Assembly (NCBI RefSeq): GCF_013317235.1
Contig: NZ_WLCM01000002.1
Span: 1-64,000 of the forward strand
From: Leisingera sp. ANG59
Lineage (GTDB): Bacteria; Pseudomonadota; Alphaproteobacteria; Rhodobacterales; Rhodobacteraceae
DNA: 64,000 nt
Direction: 5' to 3'
Each line of letters starts with the position of its first letter. Position 1 is the stretch's first letter. The notes below the pieces were generated by a model, which ran no database searches, was not told the origin of the DNA, and was given only the letters and a program-made list of their open reading frames with translations. This document shows, piece after piece, positions 1 to 8,101 of this stretch. A program made the position numbers and the translations under genes.

Positions 1-1
1 C

Positions 2-868
2 CCCCAGCCCCGCCCCCTCCAGCAATCGCCGGAATTCGCCCGCGCGCTAAAGGCCTGCGGCCAGGAGCCGCTGACGCTGGACGGCACAATGGTGCTTCAG
101 CGCCGCCTGCCCGGCGGGCTGAGGCTGGCAATGGTGAACCGGGCAGACCTCTCCAGTCCCGCCCCGCTAATGTCCGCCCTGCGCACCAGCGGCCTGCACC
201 GCGCCCCGCTGATCCTGTCGCCCGAATCCCCGGCGCCGCATCTTGCCCGCCTCGGCGCCGTGCCGCTGGTCTCGCCCGCCCACGCGGCGCTCTGGGATCT
301 GACAGGCAATCCGGACCAGCGCCGCGCGGCGCTGCATCAGAAATGGCGCAACCGGCTGAAACACGGCGAAGTGCAGAACCTCCGCCTTACCCGCCAGAAC
401 CTGCCGCATGACGTGCGCCACTGGTTGTTCCGGGCCGACGCCAAACAGCAATCTGCCCGCGGCTACCGCAGCTGGCCCATCGGCCTCACCCTCGCCTACG
501 CGCGTGAGAACCGGGGCCAGGCCAAGCTCTTCCAAGCTTTCGAGGGCAAGGAACCCGTCGCCGCCATCCTGATCCTGACCCACGGCAGCACCGCCACTTA
601 CCACATCGCCCACACCACTGCCCGCGGCAAACAGCTCAGCGCGCATCCCCTGCTGCTGTGGGAAGCCGCCAATTGGCTCGCCGCCAAGGGTATCTGCCGC
701 CTCGACCTTGGCCTCATCAATACAGAGGACGCCCCCGGCCTCGCCCGCTTCAAGCTCGGCACCGGCGCCCATCTGCACCGCCTGGGCGGCACCTGGGGCT
801 TCTGGCCGCCGCTCGGCCGCATCTTAAGCCCGCTGGCACGGCTCGACTGCGGCCTGATGGGCGACTGA
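2..868 (+). CDS. FemAB/GNAT-like acyltransferase, 5' end outside the window
   Basis: The reading frame is open from the first bases of the window and has no ATG, GTG or TTG codon before the ATG at 89. The in-frame upstream stretch (LQQSPEFARALKACG) reads like protein, so the true start is probably just outside the window and the ATG at 89 is internal. The C-terminal half has a GNAT/FemAB look: a basic RNRLKHGE stretch, a hydrophobic strand PVAAILIL, then LSAHPLLLWEAANWL and a closing LDLGLINTEDAPGLARFKLG. That pattern is typical of proteins that N-acylate with acyl-CoA or aminoacyl donors. The substrate cannot be read from the sequence. Low-GC signals and truncation are absent apart from the window edge. 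Confidence 0.6.
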   Translation, partial: PQPRPLQQSPEFARALKACGQEPLTLDGTMVLQRRLPGGLRLAMVNRADLSSPAPLMSALRTSGLHRAPLILSPESPAPHLARLGAVPLVSPAHAALWDLTGNPDQRRAALHQKWRNRLKHGEVQNLRLTRQNLPHDVRHWLFRADAKQQSARGYRSWPIGLTLAYARENRGQAKLFQAFEGKEPVAAILILTHGSTATYHIAHTTARGKQLSAHPLLLWEAANWLAAKGICRLDLGLINTEDAPGLARFKLGTGAHLHRLGGTWGFWPPLGRILSPLARLDCGLMGD

Positions 869-919
869 ACATCCGCGACGTCCCGTCCCGCTGGACAGGC
901 GCCCGGCCTCTCCATTATA

Positions 920-933
920 TGAACACATGTTCA
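920..933. promoter_or_regulatory. Inverted repeat, candidate TetR-type operator
   Basis: TGAACA and TGTTCA face each other across two bases, 23 bp upstream of the dehydrogenase start and before its GGGAGGAG ribosome binding site. The size and position suit a TetR-family operator. No regulator gene lies next to it, so this is inference. Confidence 0.35.
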
Positions 934-956
934 GATAACCGGGAGGAGCCCCGCTC

Positions 957-1712
957 ATGAAACTTGCAGACACCGCAGCCGTCGTCACCGGCGGCGCTTC
1001 GGGCCTGGGGGAGGCCACCGCGCGCTACTTTGCGGAACAGGGCGCCCAGGTCACCATCCTGGACCGCGACGCCGAACGCGGCACCCAAGTGGCGCAGGAG
1101 ATCGGCGGGCATTTCGCCCAGACCGATGTGACCAGCGAGGAGTCGGTTTCCGCCGCCATCGCCCATGCGGCGGAAAAGATGGGCCGGATCACCGCCTGCG
1201 TGAACTGCGCGGGCATCGCCATCGGCGCCAAGACCGTCGGCAAGGACGGTGCGCACCCCTTGGATGCCTACAAGCGCACCATCGACATCAACCTGGTCGG
1301 CACCTTCAACGTCGCCCGCCTGGCGGCTGTCGAAATCGCCAAGAACGCGCCCGATGCGGACAACGCCCGCGGCGTGATCATCAACACCGCCTCAATTGCT
1401 GCCTTTGACGGGCAAAAGGGCCAGGCCGCCTATGCCGCCTCCAAGGGCGGGGCTGCCGGCATGTGCCTGCCGATGGCGCGCGATTTGGCCTCGCTGGGCA
1501 TCCGGGTGATGACCATCGCGCCGGGCATCTTCATGACCCCGATGCTGGCCGGGCTGCCGGAAGAGGTGCAGCAGCAGCTGGCGGCCGACGTCCCCAACCC
1601 CGCCCGCCTGGGCGACCCGCGCGAATACGGCCGTCTCGCCGGTTTCATCGTCGAGATGGGCTACCTCAACGGCGAGGTCATCCGCATCGACGGCGCCCTG
1701 CGCATGCGCTGA
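957..1712 (+). CDS. SDR-family 3-hydroxyacyl-CoA dehydrogenase-like protein
   Basis: A 251-residue short-chain dehydrogenase, the usual single-domain length. The nucleotide-binding TGGASGLG lies at residues 11-18 and NCAG at 83-86. The catalytic Ser146, Tyr159 and Lys163 (YAASK) are all present. The DRD motif after strand 2 favours NAD over NADP. The pattern NTASIAAFDGQKGQAAYAAS is typical of the type II 3-hydroxyacyl-CoA dehydrogenase (HSD17B10-like) branch, which acts in fatty acid or branched-chain amino acid breakdown. GGGAGGAG precedes the ATG. The gene stands alone, with a palindrome upstream and a long hairpin downstream. The exact substrate is inferred from family only. Confidence 0.85.
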   Translation: MKLADTAAVVTGGASGLGEATARYFAEQGAQVTILDRDAERGTQVAQEIGGHFAQTDVTSEESVSAAIAHAAEKMGRITACVNCAGIAIGAKTVGKDGAHPLDAYKRTIDINLVGTFNVARLAAVEIAKNAPDADNARGVIINTASIAAFDGQKGQAAYAASKGGAAGMCLPMARDLASLGIRVMTIAPGIFMTPMLAGLPEEVQQQLAADVPNPARLGDPREYGRLAGFIVEMGYLNGEVIRIDGALRMR

Positions 1713-1720
1713 CCCCCTGC

Positions 1721-1790
1721 CGCTGAGACCGGGTCAAGGGCCGCATGAGCGGCGGCGCCTGCGCCGTTTACCCTTGAGGCGGTCTCAGCG
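1721..1790. terminator. Long inverted repeat after the SDR gene
   Basis: Arms of 20 bases (1721-1740 and 1771-1790) pair except at two positions, beginning CGCTGAGACC and ending GGTCTCAGCG. The 30-base loop holds a second small GC hairpin (GGCGC-CT-GCGCC). It starts 8 bases after the SDR stop. A terminator role is likely, but there is no T-run, so an extragenic palindromic repeat is also possible. Confidence 0.5.
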
Positions 1791-1994
1791 GTTCACACAC
1801 TGGAAAACGCGCCTTCAGGGCAGATCTGCCCCTGAAGCGCTTCTCAGCAAATCCTTCGGCGCTGCGCAAGCAGCGCCCGGCCCAAGGCCGCACAAAGATG
1901 CCTCGGCACAGTCAAGGCATCTGCGGGCGCGGGAGCCCTCCGCCATTTGACAAGCCGCCGCGCCCGGTGTCCTCTCCCCGGCAAGGAGACACCG

Positions 1995-2549
1995 ATGACC
2001 AAAACCGAACGGCAGAAGATGCAGGCGGGCGATTGGTACTGTTGCCTGGACAGCGAACTGGCGGCGTTGCGCCACCAGGCCCGCGTTGCAGTGCACCAGC
2101 ACAACATGGCGGCCCCTGATCCGGCTGAGGTCTTAAGCCCGCCGCTTGCCAAGCTCTTTGTCGGCCACGGCGAAAACTGCCTGATCGAGGCGCCGTTCCA
2201 CTGCGCTTACGGCCTCAACATCACGCTCGGCAACAACGTCTATTTGAATGCGGGCTGCACCATTCTGGACACTGCGCCCGTGACCATCGGCGACGGCACC
2301 ATGCTGGGGCCGAATGTGCAGATCTACTGTGCCCAGCACCATAAGGACAGAGACTTACGGGCGAAGGGCCTCGAAATCGCATACCCTGTCACCCTGGGCG
2401 CTGATGTCTGGATCGGCGGCGGCGCCATCATTCTGCCGGGCGTCACCATCGGCGATGGCGCCATTGTCGGCGCCGGGGCCGTAGTCACCCGCAGCGTGGC
2501 CGCCGGCCAAACAGTGGCAGGCAATCCGGCCCGCCCCCGGAACGGGTGA
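1995..2549 (+). CDS. Maltose/galactoside O-acetyltransferase-like (left-handed beta-helix)
   Basis: About 184 residues, matching the maa/lacA/nodL family. The N-terminus MTKTERQKMQAGDWY corresponds to the family's capping segment. It is followed by hexapeptide repeats of the left-handed beta-helix (for example VTIGDGTMLGPNV and VTIGDGAIVGAGAVVTRSV), then VAGNPAR, which is almost diagnostic of this acetyl-CoA-dependent family. The catalytic His is probably in the QHHKD segment. The start at 1995 was chosen over an upstream in-frame codon because AAGGAG lies 6 bases before it and the protein then aligns with family length. The acceptor sugar is unknown. Confidence 0.85.
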   Translation: MTKTERQKMQAGDWYCCLDSELAALRHQARVAVHQHNMAAPDPAEVLSPPLAKLFVGHGENCLIEAPFHCAYGLNITLGNNVYLNAGCTILDTAPVTIGDGTMLGPNVQIYCAQHHKDRDLRAKGLEIAYPVTLGADVWIGGGAIILPGVTIGDGAIVGAGAVVTRSVAAGQTVAGNPARPRNG

Positions 2550-2643
2550 ACCGGCCAGTGATCAAACCGTAAAGCCTGCGCCCGCGCCCTTTACACTTCG
2601 TTCACATTTTCTGATGAATTCCAAAGTTTTACGGCAGGAACTT

Positions 2644-2677
2644 TGACCAAATGTTTCGCGCGCGAAACATTTGGTCA
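2644..2677. repeat. Perfect 34-bp palindrome between convergent genes
   Basis: Two 17-base half-sites mirror each other exactly with no spacer. The outer part is TGACCAAATG and the centre is TTTCGCGCGCGAAA. It lies 3' of both the acetyltransferase (plus) and the ABC-F gene (minus). No T-run follows on either strand, so a simple intrinsic terminator is not the best fit. A protein-binding site or a cruciform-forming element is possible. Confidence 0.6.
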
Positions 2678-2708
2678 GCCTCTCTGTCCTAACTAAAAAA
2701 GAGCCGCT

Positions 2709-4517
2709 TCAGCCTTCGGCCTTTTCCTCCAGCAGCAGCCATTCTTCCTCGGCCGCCGCCAGCTTTTCCTGCCGCTCCACCAGCGCCTCTGTGGCCTTCT
2801 TGAACTTGACCGGTTCGCGGGTGAACAGCTCCGGATCGCTCATCAGCTCCTGTAGCTTGCCGATCTCCGCCTCCAGCCGCGCGATCTCACCCGGCAGCAC
2901 CTCCAGCCGGTGCTTTTCCTTGAAGCTTAGGCCGTCCTTGGGCTGGCTCTCCTGCTTCGGCTTGGGCTTCGCAGGCTTCGCCTTCTCAGGCCGTTCCGCC
3001 GCCTCCAGCGGGCCGCGCTGCGCAAGGTAGTCGCTCCAGCCACCGGCATAGGCCGTGGCCTTGCCGTTGCCTTCCATTGCAATGGTGGTGGTCGCCACCC
3101 GGTCCAAAAAATCCCGGTCGTGGCTCACCAGCAGCACGGTGCCGTCGTAATTGTCCAACAGCTCCTGCAGCAGGTCCAGCGTCTCGACGTCCAGGTCGTT
3201 GGTCGGTTCGTCCAAGACCAGCAGATTCGAGGACCGCGCCATCAGCCGCGCCAGCAAGAGCCGCGCCTTCTCGCCGCCCGAGAGCGACCGCACCGGTGCC
3301 CGCGCCTGGCGCTCGTCGAACAGGAATTCCTTGAGGTATCCCACCACATGTTTCGGCTGGCCGCGCACCATCACCTGGTCCGCCTTGCCGGAAATCCCCA
3401 GCAAGGGGTCGGCGGTCAGGTTCTCCCACAGGGTCGAATCGCCATCCAGCTGGTCGCGGGTCTGGTCGAACAGGGCGATCTCCAGATTGGTGCCCAGCTG
3501 CACCTTTCCGGCATCCGGCTCTTCCATGCCCAAGAGCATCTTCAAAAGCGTGGTCTTGCCCGCCCCGTTGGGGCCGACAAAGGCCACCCGGTCACCGCGC
3601 TGCACCTTCAGCGAGAAATCCTTGACGATCTGCTTGCCGCCGAACGCCTTGCTCAGCCCCTCGGCCTCGATCACCTTGCGGCCCGATTTGGGGCCTGCTT
3701 CCAGCGCCATCTCGGCAGCGCCCTGGCGCTTGATCTGGGCAGAGCGCTCGGCCTTCAGGTCCTGCAGCGCCCGCACCCGGCCCATGTTGCGCTTGCGGCG
3801 GGCAGAAATGCCTTCCACCGCCCAGCGGCTTTCCGACTTGATCAGCCGGTTCAGCTTGTGGCGCTGCATGTCCTCGTCTTCCCAGACCTTGTCGCGCCAG
3901 GCCTCGAAATGCTCGAACCCCTTCTCCTGACGGCGCACCTCGCCGCGGTCCACCCACAGGGTGGCGCGGGTCAAGGCCCGCAGAAACGCCCGGTCGTGGG
4001 AGATCAGAACAAAGGCCGCGCGGGTGGCTTTGAGTTCATTCTCCAGCCATGTGATCGCCTCGATATCCAGGTGGTTCGTGGGCTCGTCCAGCAGCATCAG
4101 GTCCGGCGCTTCCGCCATCAGCTTGGCCAGCGCCGCGCGCCGCCGCTCGCCTCCGGAGGCGGTTTCAACGGGCCGGGCAGGGTCGAACTTCAGCCCTTCG
4201 CCTGCGCGCTCCACTTTGTACATCTCGCCGGGGGCCAGCTCGCTGGCGGCAAAATCGCCCAGCGTCGCAAACCCCTCCATCTTCGGGTCCTGCTCCATGT
4301 AGCCGACGGATTTGCCCGGCGGCACCACGATGTCGCCCTGGTCGGCTTCAACAATCCCCGCCATCACCTTCATCAAGGTGGACTTTCCGGAACCGTTGCG
4401 GCCCACCAGCGCCACCCGGTCGCCGGGCTGCACCACCAGATCGAGATTGGCGAAAACCGGATCTCCCCCAAAGGTGAGCGAAATGCCGGACATCTGCAAA
4501 AGAGGAATTCGTGCCAT
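2709..4517 (-). CDS. uup: ABC-F family ATPase, Uup type
   Basis: A 602-residue soluble protein with two ABC ATPase domains and no membrane segment, which defines the ABC-F translation/ribosome-associated group. Walker A motifs are GRNGSGKS (39-46) and GPNGAGKT (315-322). Signatures are SGGERRRA (about 121) and LSGGEKARL in the second domain. Walker B motifs MLLDEPTNHLD and LVLDEPTNDLD follow. The linker between domains is charged. The last 70 residues form a Glu/Lys-rich coiled coil after a Pro/Lys hinge. That tail separates Uup from EttA, which lacks it. Uup is known to bind ribosomes and branched DNA. The gene is monocistronic with OlsB upstream. Confidence 0.85.
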   Translation of the reverse strand: MARIPLLQMSGISLTFGGDPVFANLDLVVQPGDRVALVGRNGSGKSTLMKVMAGIVEADQGDIVVPPGKSVGYMEQDPKMEGFATLGDFAASELAPGEMYKVERAGEGLKFDPARPVETASGGERRRAALAKLMAEAPDLMLLDEPTNHLDIEAITWLENELKATRAAFVLISHDRAFLRALTRATLWVDRGEVRRQEKGFEHFEAWRDKVWEDEDMQRHKLNRLIKSESRWAVEGISARRKRNMGRVRALQDLKAERSAQIKRQGAAEMALEAGPKSGRKVIEAEGLSKAFGGKQIVKDFSLKVQRGDRVAFVGPNGAGKTTLLKMLLGMEEPDAGKVQLGTNLEIALFDQTRDQLDGDSTLWENLTADPLLGISGKADQVMVRGQPKHVVGYLKEFLFDERQARAPVRSLSGGEKARLLLARLMARSSNLLVLDEPTNDLDVETLDLLQELLDNYDGTVLLVSHDRDFLDRVATTTIAMEGNGKATAYAGGWSDYLAQRGPLEAAERPEKAKPAKPKPKQESQPKDGLSFKEKHRLEVLPGEIARLEAEIGKLQELMSDPELFTREPVKFKKATEALVERQEKLAAAEEEWLLLEEKAEG

Positions 4518-4580
4518 GCCAGCCAGCTACCCCGGCGGCAAAATCGCGTCAACGCCGCATCTTCTTCTTTGCAAAAATAC

Positions 4581-5327
4581 TCAAAGCCGCCCGGCCACCG
4601 CCCGCAGCAGCCGTTTGCGGGTTTCCGGGATCGCGCCGATTTCCAGGCCGGTGAACACGTGCAGCGTGCTCATCTGCCGGTCAACCACCGCATGATCGCT
4701 GACCCAGCCGCCCATGATCAGATATGTCCGCAACAGCGGCGGCATCATCTGCAAGGCTTTCTTGGCATCCGTGTCCTGCGGCGGCTCAGCAGTAAAACGC
4801 ACCACCTCAGGCGCCTTTATGCCAGGCCGCCACTGCGCCGGCGCCAGATGCCGCTGCCGCAGCAGCGCCAGTACCTCTGTGTAAGGCGCGGCAGCGGTGC
4901 CCGCAAAGGACGAGCAGCCAAACAGCATCTTCACGCCCAGCCCCTCCACCAGGCCCGTCATCGCCCCCCAGGCGACACGCAGGATGTCTGCATCCTGCCG
5001 CTCCGGATGAATGCAAAAACGGCCCAGTTCGGCCATCCGCCCCTCAAAAGCCTGCAATGATGCCAGCTCATAGAATTGCGCCGCATAGCTCTGCGCCAGC
5101 TGACCGCCGCTTTCCAGCAGCAGCAGCCGGAAGCAGCAAACCAGCGTGCCGCCGGCTTTCTCCTCCACCAGGACGTGGGAACACAGGCTGTCATAAGGAT
5201 CGCTGTCCGTGCCGCCGGTCCGGAAGCACAGAGTCCGCAGGGATTGCGCCGCCGCCACGTCCGCCGCCCCGGCGGCCAGCCGGGCGCGGTAGCGCCCCCT
5301 GCTCAGCAAAATCTCAGGTTCCGCCAC
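4581..5327 (-). CDS. olsB: L-ornithine N-alpha-acyltransferase (ornithine lipid synthesis)
   Basis: A 248-residue GNAT-like acyltransferase. MAELGRFCIHPERQ and the C-terminal MPPLLRTYLIMGGWVSDHAV are hallmarks of the OlsB/autoinducer-synthase-like acyltransferase family. OlsB transfers a 3-hydroxyacyl chain from ACP to ornithine, giving lyso-ornithine lipid at the inner membrane; OlsA then adds the second chain. No olsA is seen nearby. The start is GTG with GGAGG 6 bases upstream; an out-of-frame ATG overlaps it. The specific substrate rests on family similarity, and a related hemolysin-like acyltransferase cannot be wholly excluded. Confidence 0.75.
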   Translation of the reverse strand: MAEPEILLSRGRYRARLAAGAADVAAAQSLRTLCFRTGGTDSDPYDSLCSHVLVEEKAGGTLVCCFRLLLLESGGQLAQSYAAQFYELASLQAFEGRMAELGRFCIHPERQDADILRVAWGAMTGLVEGLGVKMLFGCSSFAGTAAAPYTEVLALLRQRHLAPAQWRPGIKAPEVVRFTAEPPQDTDAKKALQMMPPLLRTYLIMGGWVSDHAVVDRQMSTLHVFTGLEIGAIPETRKRLLRAVAGRL

Positions 5328-5391
5328 ATCGGCCTCCAGCTTTCCAGCTCAGCCCATAGCATATGCGCTGTGACAGAGCAGAGAAGCCGTC

Positions 5392-5865
5392 CTATTCGTC
5401 GTTCAGCAGCTGACCGGGGGCGAAGTTGCCCAGGTTACCCAAGAGCTGGCGCAGGAAGGTGTTGTCCTGCACGCCGGAACTGGTCACGCGGCGCTCCAGC
5501 GGCACCACCTTGCCGTCCTCCAGGCCGAAGCGCTCGATCGCCTGCACCACGCCAGAGGTGTCAAAACTGATCGCCACCAGGTCTCGCGCCACCGGCTCCG
5601 GCGCCTTGGCGCCGTAGTGGCGGAACCGGGTGGCCACGTAGTAATAGCCGCTTTCGTTCAGCACCCCGGTTGAGGACGGGATGCCGATGGTCTCTGCCAC
5701 CGAATCCCGGGTGTCAACGCCCGGCACCACCTCGGCCAGCAGTTCCGGTGCCGGCACATATCCGTGCTTGCGGTAGACAGAGGTACAGGCCGTCAGGGCC
5801 AGCCCCGCTGCCGCAATTACTGCCCCGCGCAAAACCGCCTTGAAGTGAAATGCCTTTGCAACCAT
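5392..5865 (-). CDS. bamE: BamE/SmpA-OmlA-family outer membrane lipoprotein
   Basis: From the ATG at 5865 the protein has 157 residues, beginning with a short basic segment, a hydrophobic stretch and the lipobox LTAC (Cys27). This gives a lipoprotein signal of normal length. Two earlier in-frame starts (TTG at 5916, ATG at 5889) would put 26 or 17 residues before that signal peptide, so they were rejected. The mature domain includes PGVDTRDSVAETIGIPSSTG, the conserved SmpA/OmlA turn that follows a lipoprotein anchor in BamE. BamE stabilises the BamA outer-membrane insertion complex. The gene is divergent from the YceD gene, a common alphaproteobacterial arrangement. Confidence 0.8.
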   Translation of the reverse strand: MVAKAFHFKAVLRGAVIAAAGLALTACTSVYRKHGYVPAPELLAEVVPGVDTRDSVAETIGIPSSTGVLNESGYYYVATRFRHYGAKAPEPVARDLVAISFDTSGVVQAIERFGLEDGKVVPLERRVTSSGVQDNTFLRQLLGNLGNFAPGQLLNDE

Positions 5866-5966
5866 GACTGCCCCCCAGCCTGCCGCCATGACCGGCGGCT
5901 TGAATACGTCTTTCAACCCGATTACCTAATGACCGCCTCCGGTTCAAGAAACGAAAGTCCCCGAAT

Positions 5967-6503
5967 ATGTCTGACAGCACCGCTTTGCGGGTCGCGGACC
6001 TGCCGCAGAACGCCCCGACCGCTTTTGAAATCATCCCGGACAAAGAAGCCCTGGCCGCGCTGGCGGCGGAATTGGGGGTGAACGGTTTGCGCAAACTGCG
6101 CTTCGCCGGAGAGATCAAGGCGATAGGCAAGAAGGACTGGAAATTGACCGGCCGGCTGGGGGCAACCGTGGTGCAGGATTGCGTGGTGACGCTGGAGCCG
6201 GTGACCACCCGGATCGAGGAGCCGGTGGAGATCACCTACCTGGCCCGCATCGAGACCCCGGAAGGCGCCGAAGTTGAGATGCCCGAGGATGACAGCATCG
6301 AACCGCTGGGCAGCCACATCGACCCCGCAGCAGTCATGGCAGAGGCGCTGGCGCTGCACATACCCGCCTACCCGCGCAAGGTCGGCGCCGAACTGGGTGA
6401 GGCTGTCTATGCCGAGGATGGCATTCAGCCGATGCGCGACGAGGACACAAGACCCTTTGCCGGCCTCGCTGCCCTGCGCGGCCAGCTGAAAGATGAGGAC
6501 TGA
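5967..6503 (+). CDS. yceD: YceD/DUF177 family protein
   Basis: A 178-residue acidic protein with the DUF177 core LTGRLGATVVQDCVVTLEPV, containing the family cysteine, and the closing PFAGLAALRGQ. DUF177 proteins sit almost universally upstream of rpmF and plsX, as here, and have been linked to 23S rRNA maturation in other organisms. The position supports the call strongly; the molecular activity is not visible in the sequence. The ribosome binding site is weak. A 224-base spacer separates it from rpmF, so rpmF may have its own promoter, though I see no clean -35/-10 pair. Confidence 0.85.
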   Translation: MSDSTALRVADLPQNAPTAFEIIPDKEALAALAAELGVNGLRKLRFAGEIKAIGKKDWKLTGRLGATVVQDCVVTLEPVTTRIEEPVEITYLARIETPEGAEVEMPEDDSIEPLGSHIDPAAVMAEALALHIPAYPRKVGAELGEAVYAEDGIQPMRDEDTRPFAGLAALRGQLKDED

Positions 6504-6727
6504 GGACAGAATTTTTGCGGTGCAGAAAATCGCCTCTGGCGCCGCCCTTCTGCCTGTCTTAAAAAACAGCTTGCGCCAGCGGAGATTCGCAGTATTTTCG
6601 CGCGCTCATCGGAATTTTTGGTTGGACAATGCTTGGGCAGACGCCTAAACGCACGTCAGACTGATCGAACAGAATGCAATCGCGCCGCGGGGATGGCCCC
6701 AAGGCCCAAACAGACAAAGGTTGAGAC

Positions 6728-6934
6728 ATGGCCGTCCAACAGAACAAAGTATCCAAATCGCGCCGCAACAACCGCCGCGCGCACGATGCACTGGTTGCTG
6801 CGAACCCGAACGAATGCGGCAACTGCGGCGAGCTGAAACGCCCGCACCACGTTTGCCCCTCCTGCGGCCACTACGACGACAAGGAAATCGTCGCAGCTGC
6901 AGACGAGATCGCGATCGATGAGGACGCGGCATAA
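6728..6934 (+). CDS. rpmF: 50S ribosomal protein L32
   Basis: A 68-residue protein with the L32 start [20 protein letters not shown] and a zinc-ribbon of two Cys pairs ([18 protein letters not shown]). It keeps all four cysteines, so it is the zinc-binding form. L32 is part of the large ribosomal subunit near the peptidyl transferase entry side. The gene precedes plsX and fabH as in most Proteobacteria, tying ribosome and membrane-lipid synthesis to one transcript. Confidence 0.97.
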   Translation: MAVQQNKVSKSRRNNRRAHDALVAANPNECGNCGELKRPHHVCPSCGHYDDKEIVAAADEIAIDEDAA

Positions 6935-6971
6935 GCCACGGACAGGATCCTGATGCCAGGCAGGCTTTCGC

Positions 6972-8084
6972 ATGACGGGTAAACCCGATCAAAATCAGGC
7001 AAAAGCCGGCCGCATCACCATTTCTGTTGACGCCATGGGCGGAGACGCCGGCCCTGCTGTAGTGGTGGCCGGCATTGCCATGTCTGCAGAAAAGAACCCG
7101 GACATCGGGTTCATCCTGCACGGGCCTGCCGAGCAGCTGACACCTCTGGTCGCCAAAAAGCGCGCGCTTAAGGGCCGCGTGGAAATCCGTGACGTCCGCG
7201 ACGTGGTCACCATGGAGGACAAGCCCTCCCAGGTGATGCGCAACGGCAAGGGCACCTCGATGTGGTCGGCACTGGATGCGGTGAAGAACGGCGAAGCCTC
7301 GGGGGCGGTCTCCTGCGGCAACACCGGCGCACTGATGGCCTTGTCGATGCTGCGGCTGCGCAAGCTGCCGGGCGTCAACCGGCCTGCCATCGCCATCCTG
7401 TGGCCGTCGCTGAACCCGCAGGGGTTCAATGTGATGCTGGATGTTGGCGCCGACGTGAAGGCGGATGCCGAGGATCTGCTGCAATATGCCCTGATGGGCA
7501 CCTCCTATGTGCGCAACTCGATGGACATCGCCTGCCCCCGGGTGGGGCTGCTGAATGTCGGCACCGAAGAACACAAGGGCCGCGCCGAGCTGAAGGAGGC
7601 CTACGGGCTGATCGCGGACAACGCAGAGCAGGCGAGCTATGAGTTCGTCGGCTTTGTCGAGGGCAGCGACATCCCCGGCAATGCGGTGGACGTGATCGTC
7701 ACCGACGGCTTTACCGGCAATGTGGCAATCAAGACCGGCGAAGGCACCGCCCGGGTGATGCGCACCGCCCTGCGCGAGGCATTCGAATACTCGTTCCTGT
7801 CGAAGATTGCCGCGATTCTTGCAATGACCTCCCTGAAGCGGCTGTCGAAACGGATGGACCCGCGCCGGGTGAACGGCGGCGTGTTCCTGGGCCTCAACGG
7901 CACCGTGGTGAAATCACACGGCGGCGCCGATGCCACCGGCGTCTCCGCTGCTGTCAAGCTGGCATTCCGGCTGGCTCAGCACGGATTCGCCGAAAAGCTG
8001 GCCGCGCGGGTTGCATCTGCCGGCCTCCATACCCAAGATAATACTGCCCCCCGCGCGATGCGGGCGGCCACCGAAAAAGACTGA
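6972..8084 (+). CDS. plsX: Phosphate acyltransferase PlsX
   Basis: A 370-residue protein with the PlsX opening ISVDAMGGDAGP and conserved segments SCGNTGALMAL and NVGTEEHKGR. PlsX converts acyl-ACP and phosphate to acyl-phosphate, the donor for PlsY in the first step of glycerophospholipid synthesis at the membrane face. It lies 37 bases after rpmF and 17 before fabH, so the three are probably cotranscribed. The C-terminal 30 residues are variable and low complexity. The start ATG has a weak ribosome binding site, but no better start exists upstream of the conserved DAMGGD. Confidence 0.95.
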   Translation: MTGKPDQNQAKAGRITISVDAMGGDAGPAVVVAGIAMSAEKNPDIGFILHGPAEQLTPLVAKKRALKGRVEIRDVRDVVTMEDKPSQVMRNGKGTSMWSALDAVKNGEASGAVSCGNTGALMALSMLRLRKLPGVNRPAIAILWPSLNPQGFNVMLDVGADVKADAEDLLQYALMGTSYVRNSMDIACPRVGLLNVGTEEHKGRAELKEAYGLIADNAEQASYEFVGFVEGSDIPGNAVDVIVTDGFTGNVAIKTGEGTARVMRTALREAFEYSFLSKIAAILAMTSLKRLSKRMDPRRVNGGVFLGLNGTVVKSHGGADATGVSAAVKLAFRLAQHGFAEKLAARVASAGLHTQDNTAPRAMRAATEKD

Positions 8085-8101
8085 AATAGGCAGGCAGACG
8101 G

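Noticed and set aside
3120-5060. Long plus-strand open frame of about 640 codons opposite uup and olsB
   Set aside because: It is antisense to two well-supported genes, is rich in Gln, His, Arg and Leu without any domain, and reflects high GC third positions of the real genes.
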